A DNA stretch of 64,000 nt from positions 659,798 to 723,797 of the forward strand of contig CABFPE010000175.1 of assembly GCA_900660155.1 (NCBI GenBank). The letters are read 5' to 3'. This stretch comes from Hofstenia miamia. Taxonomy: Eukaryota > Xenacoelomorpha > Acoela > Hofsteniidae. Each line of letters starts with the position of its first letter. Positions within the stretch are counted from its first letter, which is position 1. The notes under the pieces are model-generated. The model did no database searches, was not told where the DNA came from, and was given only the letters and a program-made list of their open reading frames with translations. Positions 1 through 8,684 of this stretch are shown here, one piece after another. A program made the translations under genes and the position numbers.

Positions 1-47
1 AATGCCCATGGGAACAACAACTATCCTGAAACATTTTGTTTTCGGAA
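1..47. repeat. Dispersed repeat end, inverted copy at 10240-10286
   Basis: The first 47 bases match the reverse complement of 10240-10286, beginning AATGCCCATGGGAACAA in both places. The match fades after about 45 bases. The two copies face each other across 10 kb, so this may be one terminus of a dispersed element, but no target duplication is visible because the window begins here. Bases 48-374 hold nothing recognisable. Confidence 0.55.
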
Positions 48-374
48 GTCTCGTTCAGGCGTGCTGAACGCAAATTCAGAGGTTGTCGCACTATCTAATG
101 GTGCTTTAAGATTTGAAATATCTTCATTAGTTCGTGAGTTATAAGCGTTTAAAAATTTTTGCTGAAATCACTACAGTTTTTTAAAAAATTTCTAGAGGAA
201 ATAGGGTTAATAAGAGTTTGAAATTATGAATTATATTTTTTTTACCTTAGCCATTTTCAAAGCTAAATTTTTGTGACTTTTCCTGAATTTCTGTCTAAGC
301 TAATTCCTGAGATTGACTGCTTCAAATATTATAAATGTTCATAGATATTGGTATATACTAGGTGAACGTTGTTT

Positions 375-1669
375 GACGAGAAAAAGCAAATGCTATTTAG
401 GTGCTTTTTCTTAATTTTTTTCGCAAATTTGAGATTGAAATCAATAATGGATGACATTATGTCCATTCCTATATCTTAATTGGTATTTTTCTTTATTACC
501 TTTACCAAGAAGGCACTCTTTCATTTCTGCTTGTCTAACTGTCTGTCTGTTTTTCTGTTTGGCAGCAAAATTTCTCAAAGAATAATGAATGGATATTTAT
601 GAAAAATTATGAAGTATTTTTTAAATGCAAATTAATGTATAATGTATATGGGTGCATACAAAGTCACATATGGTGTAATTCACAAAAATATAGTTTGTTT
701 TGAAATTAGTTTCGTTTTTTTATCAAAATCACATTAACAACATAAAATCAAACAATATCAGATAATGTTCTTGAACATGGTGAAACCGTTAATATTGATG
801 TTTGTGTCATGTTTTTGCAAGACATTTATACTTTTTTGCAAACCAGCCTGAGCCTTTATTGAAAGAAAACATCAGATTAGTTCACGACAACGCAAGACAT
901 CACATATCTGAAACAACCACAAATTTTATTCAGGAGAATAATTTGAGAATACTTAAACAGCCTCCTTACTTTCCGGACTGTAACATACAGTATGTGACAG
1001 GTACATTTTGCCACGCCTTGAAGCACAACATTGTAAGTGAAATTTTGAATCAAGTGAAGAGATCAAGCAATTTCTGGACCAGCAAATGCCAACGTTTTCT
1101 GTTCAGTGTATGGACAGAGTCATCGGCTATATGATGAGACATTTTGAAGGGTTTATTAGAAACAATGGTAATTCTGTTGTCTTATTTTATTGTTTTTTGT
1201 TAATAAAGGTGATGTCTGATTTTATGTTGTTACTTTGATTTCTATAAAAAACGAAACTAATTTAATTACCTTTGAGGTAAATCAATGAATTGGATATAGA
1301 TTTCCCGTGCTTGTAAAAAATCATTCTATGCATTGATATACGTCCCCTGTTAAAGGATATTTGCTACTACAAGTGCTTAAACCTGGCTCTAGCTCCAAAC
1401 GAAAATCGGGATCAGTCTGAAAATTTAAATGAATCTAAGTCATACCAATATATATTTTGAAACTTATTTTCATAAAAATCAATTTATTACTTTTTGAGAA
1501 ATCTCGCTGGCAAATAGAAAAACAGTCAAACAGAGGCAAAAATAGTGCCTCCCTGGTGAACGTAGCACATAAAAATACTAATTAAGATCACCCATTATTG
1601 ATTTCAATTTCAAATATTTTAAAAAATTAAGTTAAATGCACCTAAATGGCTGTTGCTTTATGCTCGCCA
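375..1669. mobile_element. Long inverted-repeat (foldback-like) element
   Basis: Left arm 375-625 matches the reverse complement of right arm about 1455-1669. Shared landmarks are CATTTAGGTGC-like, ATTGAAATCAATAATGG and GGCACT stretches and a run ATTTCTCAAA close to the centre. The arms are about 200-250 bp with several small indels, so the element is old. The space between them holds a separate mariner-like remnant (709-1257). I saw no clear target-site duplication, so the superfamily is not assigned. Confidence 0.6.
709..1257 (+). mobile_element. Mariner-like element, internally deleted, with a transposase relic
   Basis: Terminal inverted repeats of about 50 bp begin GTTTCGTTTTTT and end with the complement, each next to a TA, as Tc1/mariner insertions require. 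The similarity extends to AAATTAGTTTCG. Inside, 802-1134 encodes a C-terminal transposase piece with HDNAR (second catalytic Asp region) and PPYFPD (from the family motif PPYSPD). The third catalytic acidic residue is lost and the N-terminal half is absent. At about 550 bp this is a non-autonomous relic, nested inside the inverted repeat 375-1669. Confidence 0.7.
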
Positions 1670-2509
1670 GATTGAGGTAAAAATGATCTCAAATAAATTT
1701 TAGCTAGTATTTTTTCTTCCAACAATTAACAAAATGGTCTTAGAAATATTATAACTAATAACTTTCTTTTAAAAATGTAAACAATGAAAACCACACTAGA
1801 ATTTACTTTATTAATGACACAAAAAGAGAATTTTACTTTATTATTTGCAATTGATTTTTTGTAGCACAGTTGCAAGCAAAATCATTTAAAATTGTATATT
1901 TGTTACTAATTTTGTGAATAACAATTTCTCGCGTATTTTACTAGATGTTTTTGCCAAAAGTAGAACTTTCAATAAATATATGTGGTCGATGATCAGTAGA
2001 GTTGTACAAACATGGATTAAGAATACATCATAGCGCTTTTCAGATTAGTGTGTCACTCATTTCCGGTTTATGCTACCTGATATATGGCATTATCCAATAT
2101 GACTATTGATGCACACGATGTTTATGTTGAAAAAGTGAACTCAATTTGACTGTATTGCAAATTTCTTTAGAAGAGGCCCCGCTAATGGTTTCTAATGGAT
2201 AGTTATCCATTAATATACTTAGCATAAATATAAAAAAATTTGTTAGGACACCCTGAATGTCTTAAGAAACTACTGTTGCTAAATTGATTAAAATAAAATA
2301 TATTTTTAGAAATAGGCCATATGAAATTCAGACCAAATATTACTAAGGTACCTTACATCATACATTTCTGATAATTTGATGTTAAATAGACGCAAAATAT
2401 GTGTTCCGCCAGGGTTATACATTCCTTTTCTAATTATACATTAGTGCATGTAATACGGAAAAATTTGCAAGTAATGACATATTCATAAACCTATCACTCA
2501 ATTACTAAC
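1670..2509. other. AT-rich non-coding stretch downstream of the receptor exon
   Basis: No gene or clear repeat was found. I searched the minus strand here for the missing seventh transmembrane exon of the receptor gene. The only NPxxY-like match (2006-2020) has an in-frame stop just upstream with no splice acceptor between, so it was rejected. The final exon is probably beyond the window or diverged. Confidence 0.4.
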
Positions 2510-3603
2510 CTGTTGTTGGGCATCCAATTATTTATTAAGCTTTGCTTAAACGCAATGCAGTACTTGCAGCCGTCTAATTCTTGAAATCGATCCCGTTCCC
2601 CATCTACATCAAAAAGGTAAAGTGACGAATGATAAATTTTCAAAAATTTTTGGAAAATCAATGGAATGCTCAAAAGAAGATACAGGACATTTCCTGAAAC
2701 TGCAACTACGGTCATCCTCTTTTGTAAAGCCTTTAGATGCTTGCTAATTCTGCCCACAGTACTGTAAACCAAATACAGATAAATTGCTGCTTGAATAACG
2801 AGAGGGACAATCACTGTTGAAAGAGATTCAATCAAAGAATTATAAAATACCATGTCCACCCTGTATGCCACTGGTGAGACGGTTAACATTTTGTGAGGAA
2901 CTAATGTTTCAAAGAGTCCAAATACGCAGTGGGCACTTAAATCAAAAATAACCCATCTCGATTCAAAATTAATGAAATCCCATGTAGACTTTATAGTAAA
3001 ATTGATGGTAATGATACAAGTGATTATTATCATTACAACCATAGTTATCATTCGATTTTTCGTTGTCAGGATATCTCTCACCGAGTATGGATATTTTATG
3101 AAAATGAGTCTTTCTATTGCCAGAAATGCCAAAATTGCTGGTGATAGAAACTGATTTAGGCCTCGACAAAAGTTGATTATCCTACAATAGTATAAATATG
3201 GTGGTGGATTTAAGTAAGTTCCATGTGTGGTGTATGTCATCGTCTCACCGTATATATATTGTGGAAATCCAATCTCTAGACCTAGCAACGTCATTCGAAT
3301 TATGAGATTGAATAAATCCACAGTTGCATTCAACATCAGGAATAAATAATTATAGTTTTTGTCTCTAGCTATGTATGAAAAAAATATACAACAACAAAAA
3401 ATGTTCAGAGGGATTCCAATCAACCATCCAAGAATGCACATCACAATATTTGTAAGGTTCACTGCCCAAAATGTTGTTTTAGTAAGATATTGATATTCAT
3501 GACGCACAGGAATGTATTGATATTTCCAAAATTTATTCAAGCAGGGCGGTTTTCTCAAAAAATTTGCTGTTTCAACCGACAACCGATAGAAATCATAATC
3601 CGT
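2510..3603 (-). CDS. LDLRa-containing GPCR, exon 3: rhodopsin-type transmembrane core
   Basis: This exon encodes residues 265-628 of the assembled receptor. Hydrophobic segments lie at about 316-340 (TM1), 349-375 (TM2), 404-428 (TM3), 449-468 (TM4), 522-546 (TM5) and 561-584 (TM6). TM3 starts after a Cys (YYC) that can pair with the Cys in the second extracellular loop (SAHC). It ends with AIERL, an E-R pair at the usual DRY position. Arg/Lys-rich loops precede TM4 and TM6. The exon is bounded by GTGTTTAG/ACG and ACAG/GTTAGT. TM7 is not in this exon; it should lie in a further exon past the donor. Without that splice the frame stops eight codons later with only six segments. The closest known families are rhodopsin-class orphans and the LDLRa-bearing relaxin-type receptors, but no leucine-rich repeats are seen. 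Ligand unknown. Confidence 0.85.
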
Positions 3604-3968
3604 CTAAACACTTCATATTTAGCTAACTTATAAATTTTATTTAGCATCACGGCGAATTTTATCTTGCATAAAAATTTCAGACTATGGTAAAATCTAAACT
3701 AATTTTTTGTCATTCTTTAGGCAAATCAGCCCGCTAACGGATGTAATAGGAGAACAGTTGCGATCCAGCAAACTAGCTGTGTTTTTAAGTTTATTGTATA
3801 TATTGTAGATGAAAAATAACAGCTACAAAATTGAATTATATTCTTATACGTTGCTCGTGAGTAGCATAAAAGCTAACTTTTATGTAGTAATTTGTTTTCT
3901 AAATTTTGATACACAAAAATTGGTATTCTTGCATTAAAATATTATTTAGAAACTTTTATGAAGATACC

Positions 3969-4820
3969 TTTTACCGTTCAATTTAAAAACTAACGCATTC
4001 AAATGAAAACATAACGCAATCAATTTAAAATATAAGCAATTCAAATTAAACATTAACGTATTCCAATTAAAACATTCGTATTTCAATTTATATTAAATAT
4101 CAGACTATGACTTTATTAAATCATAAAACTAAGAAACAAAACAAACTATAAACTAATACAACGTTTACTTTATTCTCCATAAATCTTGCCTGTTGCATGC
4201 ATAGGGCCATTGCATACCTGATTAATTCTTCAAAAATACCTTTCTCTAAATCGGTTCGTGGATTTTCTAATATTTGGGCTTGCCTAAACAAAAATTTCAT
4301 TCTGTGATAAAGGCACACTGTAAATTTGGCTTTTTTTGGCATTTGGCAGTCTGGCTGTTTAACACAGGCCTCAAATCAACGTTCCCTAAAGCATTTTGCA
4401 AAACATATTTAAATTACTCTCATCCTGGTAATAAATAATTTCATGTTCTCATTAAAGCCTTAAAATGGACTCAGCTAATCCTTTTCCCTTAGCCTTATTT
4501 TGTAGTGTAACGTTGGCTCTATCAAGATGTCGTTGTACAGTACTTGTTCATACGTTTAAGTTCTAATAATGGAATTTTATTACAGCACGTACAAGATTTG
4601 TCGCTGAAGATGATTTACTGTATGTAGAATAATGTAAACATTGTATTAGTTTTGTTTCTTTGTTTCATGTTTTAATGAAATCATAGTTTGATATTTAATA
4701 TATATAGAATGACGAAAGATTAAATTTGAATGCGTTAATTCTTAATTTGAATAGTTTATATTTTAAATTGATTGCGTTGTTTTATTTTGAATGCGTTAGT
4801 TTTTAAATTAAACGGTAAAA
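3969..4820. mobile_element. Non-autonomous element with long inverted repeats
   Basis: About 165 bp at 3969-4130 is the inverted match of 4660-4820, both ending TTTTACCGTT. The arms carry repeated sub-motifs such as AACGCATTCAAAT and ACGCAATCAATTTAAA, typical of subterminal transposase binding sites. The core has no coding sequence. It lies in intron 2 of the receptor gene. No target duplication could be fixed, so no superfamily is given. Confidence 0.65.
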
Positions 4821-5029
4821 TGTGTAGATTTCAATCACACCAAAAGGAAGTCATTTTATCATCAATGCAATGAATTTTAGACGGTCAAACAGTTATTTCA
4901 AAGAATACAATAAAGGCAAAACTTATAAGCAAATTTAAGTAGTTGCAATGAGGCAGTCTGCCATTCCTCCATATGTTACATTAACGATAGGATATTTAGA
5001 AGAAAATAGAATTTTTTTGCAAAATCTGG

Positions 5030-5490
5030 AGATATTATTGTATTGAAGAATGGAAACGTTATTTAGACAATGGATTCATTAAATTTCTAAAAGAGTTAGA
5101 TACCGTACTTTTCCATTATATTCTAAATGAAATGGATCTTAGTAATTCTCTAAAATTTACAATGAAAATCCAAAATTATCTTGAAATTTTAGACATCTCA
5201 ATAACATTATCAAGAACAGAAATGGAAACTGAAATACTATAGAAGAATACCAGTGCATATAGCTACCTAAACTGGTTTTATCTCACCCAATACAGATAGA
5301 AATTAAAATTCCATACTGCCTTGCAAGAAAAATAAACAAATTTAAAACAAGTACGAAGCAAAAAGAATATAAACTAACAGAAGAGAATTTATACAGCTAC
5401 CCAAAATACATAACAGAAAGAGGAATTAAGAAAGCAATAACTCAAGGGCCAGTAAATAAAATTTCAAAACGAGGACTGGCATACCTTAGC
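5030..5490 (+). pseudogene. Penelope-like reverse transcriptase relic
   Basis: Reading across at least two frames, the plus strand gives WKRYLDNGFI, then LNEMDLSNSLKFTM, then LEILDISI, then IKIPYCLARKINKF and YITERGIKKAI. Order and spacing match the fingers-to-thumb end of Penelope-like reverse transcriptases (R-Y-x-D-D, F-T, F-L-D-I, I-P-Y and G-Y-P-x-x-x-I motifs). Stops and a frameshift near 5240-5300 break it, and the catalytic Asp pair reads DN. The GIY-YIG endonuclease was not found. It lies in intron 2 of the receptor gene on the opposite strand. Confidence 0.6.
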
Positions 5491-5655
5491 ACCACTTACA
5501 TTACATTTAATTTAATTTAAATAATAGGAACTACTTTTAAATATGTAAAAAAAATTTTGTTGAAATAGCGGCATTCATTTTATTTGTTCAAACACTTATG
5601 TATAGTATCACTTAATGTACTATCACTTGGAAATGCATGCATGTACAACAAATAC

Positions 5656-5944
5656 CTCGTAATATGCTTGGAACTCATAGTTCCTCAAAAATGAAGCATC
5701 GCAGTCATAAGGATAATTATCACAACCACCGTACAAGGACTCATCTGTTGCTTTGCGATCATTGCAATCATTGATCATATCACATACTTTATCAATACTA
5801 ACGCAGTTAGTCTTAGAAGAGCATTGAATTGTAGACGAATTTCCACAGCACCTGCTCTCATCAGAGTCATCAATTATTCCATTAAATGAACAATCATCAA
5901 ATCCATTACATACCAGATTTCGATTTATGCAGATGTGTGTTGTT
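5656..5944 (-). CDS. LDLRa-containing GPCR, exon 2: LDLRa repeats 3 and 4
   Basis: This exon has no start codon of its own. It begins after an acceptor TTTAG (5946-5945 on the minus strand) and ends at the donor GAG/GTATTT. It encodes residues 169-264. THICINRNLVCNGFDDC continues the LDLRa repeat opened by the last codons of exon 1. A second repeat follows, with KVCDMINDC and ATDES. Both have the C-x-G/D..D-C..D-E calcium-cage pattern. In repeat 3 the acidic end is spread by an insertion (IIDDSDESRC). Exon 1 ends in phase 2 and this exon supplies one base to complete Arg168. Its end and the start of exon 3 are both phase 0. Reading past the donor would add only about eight residues before a stop. 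Confidence 0.88.
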
Positions 5945-6120
5945 CTAAATATAGGTACCTAATATTTACAACCCGAATCTGCTCCAAGCCAAAACGTTTA
6001 CTTTGATTTAACATTATGGATCTTTGTTCAATCAAATGATCACTAACATCAATCATTTCCACATAGGGAAAGCAGCAATTCATTGGTATTACTTAACGTT
6101 TTGAATTTTTCTGAAAACTA

Positions 6121-6149
6121 CCCTAAATCCTAACCCTAACCCTAACCCG
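6121..6149. repeat. Interstitial telomere-like repeat (CCCTAA)n
   Basis: About four and a half units of CCCTAA/CCTAAC lie in intron 1 of the receptor gene. The complement is TTAGGG, the usual animal telomere unit. This is an internal tract rather than a chromosome end, because unique sequence and the gene continue on both sides. Confidence 0.85.
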
Positions 6150-6751
6150 AAGCCCGAAGTCGGATTGGTTTTAATCGGATACCCAATGTCACTCTCTAAT
6201 ACCTAACTACATTGATATAATATAGATAAGTAAATATTTCATATATTTTCAGATAATATAATAAATTTGAATAAACATATCTTCAAATTTAGTAAGAATC
6301 TGACACGTGAAATGAATTTATTTCACAAATTGAAGTTTCCTACCACATAGAAATCGTGCTAAAAATACTTACCTGGGTTTGAAGTCTAGGATCTTAATAA
6401 AGCCTGAAAAATTCGCGCAACTTAATCAAAATGGAAATTCATGAATATTATTGTATAAAATTATAAGAATATACTAAAAAAAATAACGTTGAATTCGATT
6501 TCTTTGCATATAATGCATTATATTTATAGAGATGGGCAGCATAAATTACTTAAACGCGATTTAAAATTTTTTGTCCGATTGTTTTTTTTAAATTTAACAT
6601 GCTTGCGTTTTGTAAGAGTAAAAGTCGCGGTTTTTAACGCAAAACTTTCCTGAATCCCTTTTCTTAATTTCATTGTCGTTCTCAAAATGTTTTCATTTGA
6701 AAATAATATATGTTCTTATAGAAATTCATTTATTACTGTAAAAAAATACCC

Positions 6752-6787
6752 AATAATAATATTATTATTATTAATAATAATAATAAT
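6752..6787. repeat. (AAT)n/(ATT)n microsatellite
   Basis: Alternating AAT and ATT trinucleotides sit immediately upstream of the LINE-type fragment that starts near 6795. Confidence 0.9.
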
Positions 6788-6794
6788 GTGGGCA

Positions 6795-7452
6795 GGGAGC
6801 CCAGTTGGTAAAGACGCAGATTGGTAAGCTGAGGTTTAAGCAACTGTGATCGTGGTTACAAGCACTCTAACTCCTTGGTTGGCAACTTCCTAGGATAATT
6901 TGAGTCCAATATCAAACACAGTCCTAATCACTGATGCTAAGTCAGGAAAGAGCAAATGCCCTCAGTCCTCGGCAGGCCTTCAATGGTCAGAGGGTGCTAA
7001 GAATCTCCGTACAACAGGCGGACTCCACAATCGGGAGTGTGGACTCGCGAAGTGGCAGTATAGGATCCACACAGACCAATGGACAACGGCACAAATGGAC
7101 AGATGAGCAGAACAGAACAGCATTGGAGTGTTACAGAAGAAGCAGGCCAGATGAGAGGGTTTACAGGAAGAGAATGTTGGAAGAATGGAGGAAGGCAGGA
7201 ACGGGATTAGAAGTTTCAGAGCAGAGGCTTGCAGGACAAGTGCGAAAGTTACAGTTGGAAGAAAGTAAAGCGATAAAGAGAGTTGAACAGGCTAAGCAAA
7301 GGGAAGATGAAGTGATAGACGTTGAGGCAGAAGTGGCGGAAGCAGCAGAACCAGTGGGCGCAGAAACTGAAACAACAATCAAGGAAAAGATGAAGGAAGA
7401 AATAGGTGAGAGAACTAGGTTGCCAGTTCCAAGAGGAATAGGTAGTCATTGA
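6795..7452 (+). pseudogene. 5' end of a LINE-type retroelement: tRNA-like head and SANT-like coding fragment
   Basis: The first 80 bases look like a Pol III promoter relic. GGAGCCCAGTTGGTAAAGACGC resembles an A box, and GTGGTTACAAGCAC, about 50 bp on, is a weak B box. An open frame to 7452 follows, with a Myb/SANT-like module (RHKWTDEQNRTALECYRRS, then YRKRMLEEWRK, then VSEQRLAGQVRK), followed by a Lys/Glu-rich coil. This W-T..E-N...C-Y...Y-x-K-R-M...E-Q-R-L-A-x-Q pattern is, from memory, common at the start of animal LINE polyproteins. The reverse transcriptase itself is missing, so this is a truncated copy in intron 1 of the receptor gene. Confidence 0.55.
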
Positions 7453-8346
7453 GAAAGACCAACAGATTTAGTATGATTATATATAGAGCCATCCCTATGA
7501 AGTTTAAGATTCCTGATTTTTAAAGGAGACTTGTCACAAATATTAATAATCAAATCATGACGAAGTTTTAAGAGTTGTTTCTCCACAACACGATCGGCAG
7601 GACTTAATTCCGGTTTAATAAACACTTTGAATGTATTAAAATTTATAAGCAGATAACAACGGGATATGATGAATCTCTTTAGCCATTCAGAGCCGACGTC
7701 AAGTATAATTGGTGTTGTAAAATTATAGCGGGACTTGCCTATTCTAAACATGTTCTTGAAAGGTAAGGATTTAAAAACCAAAAATGGTAGAACTGAAGAA
7801 ACTATTGTTGAATCATGTTCCAGAGATTTAGCAAGATTGTAAGAACCACCCAATGTTCGGATACACCGGAAATTAATATTCTTTGCTTATAAGGATTATT
7901 AGATGAATAAGACATGATAGCGTCCAAGTTTCCATCAGGCTTAGCTTTGTCATGAAATAATTTGATTACATCAATTTTAGAATTGAAATCATGAATCATA
8001 ACTTGAGTATCAGCATGGATTGATTCCAGCTTGGCTAATTCGGAAGAAAAACCATGCTTGGCAGCATCTGCAAAAAGAGATTTTTTTTAATTGTCAACAC
8101 ATTTAGAGCAGAAAATTAAAATGTGTCGACGATATTGAAGAATTGAGAAAGACCACAACATTTCTTTAAGAGATGATATGATACAAAACAGTTATCACAT
8201 TTAAATTTAGTAACATCATTAGATAGGTTGCATGTCGAACACACCAAACTAGACTCATTATGAAGAACAATGTCTTTAATCATTAGTAAACGAAATATTT
8301 GTTCAAAAATGACAATACATGATTTAAGAAACGTTACAACGTACAC
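7446..8346 (-). pseudogene. LINE ORF1 relic with PHD-like finger
   Basis: Read on the minus strand in several frames, this starts with a PHD-like zinc cluster (CSTCNLSNDVTKFKCDNC, then SYHL and CCGLSQ). A coiled stretch follows, then NPYKQRILISGV, FRIGKSRYNFTTP and KPELSPADRVVEKQLLKLR. That order (PHD finger, coil, RNA-binding-like core with an R-I-G-K motif, basic tail) matches the ORF1 protein of CR1/L2-type LINEs. Frame breaks near 7850 and 8100 make it a pseudogene. It abuts the plus-strand LINE fragment ending at 7452. Bases 8347-8447 hold nothing. Confidence 0.6.
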
Positions 8347-8447
8347 GCTTCTCCTAAACTAAAACTGCTGGTTCTGCCCTTGCATGCAAAGGAATTGTCA
8401 TACATTTTGATTGCAACAACTTAAGTCTACGGGATAATAACTATTAG

Positions 8448-8676
8448 CAGTAGAGTACGCAGGAATTTCTGACGGGGGCATCACCTTAGTGATCAAGTGA
8501 AAGTCAAAATTTTTTAAAATATTGAAAAATATGCTCTCAAAAATGCATGTCATCCCTTCTCATTAATTATTTTAAATTTTTTTCCAAATAATGTTTGATG
8601 AAACCAATAAAAATCAATTTTGAAAACCTGGCGGGGTGGAGACACTCCACCATGTCCCCACCTGCGTGCGCCACTG
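8448..8676. mobile_element. hAT-type miniature element (family A)
   Basis: The element starts CAGTAGAGTACGCAGG and ends with the complement of CAGTGGCGCACGCAGG. It is flanked by 8-bp sequences ACTATTAG and ACAATTAG, identical at seven of eight positions. An 8-bp duplication with CAG-starting ends is the hAT signature. It is 229 bp with no coding capacity. A second copy of the family is at 28947-29187. Confidence 0.8.
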
Positions 8677-8684
8677 ACAATTAG

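Noticed and set aside
2006..2020. Minus-strand NPCLY, a possible TM7 motif for the receptor
   Set aside because: An in-frame TGA lies four codons upstream with no AG acceptor between it and the motif, and the surrounding residues are not hydrophobic.
2400..2450. Minus-strand KGMYNPGG as a receptor C-terminal exon
   Set aside because: It contains N-P but no Tyr at the right spacing and no membrane segment before it.
4121..4342. Minus-strand open frame of 73 codons
   Set aside because: It lies within the core of a non-autonomous inverted-repeat element and shows no family resemblance or splice sites.
6799..6872. Functional tRNA gene
   Set aside because: The A-box resemblance is fair, but the B box is poor and no acceptor stem or anticodon arm can be paired. 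It is better seen as a retroelement promoter relic.
7161..7449. Minus-strand frames opposite the SANT-like fragment
   Set aside because: They are antisense to a purine-rich coding repeat, with low-complexity composition and no motif.
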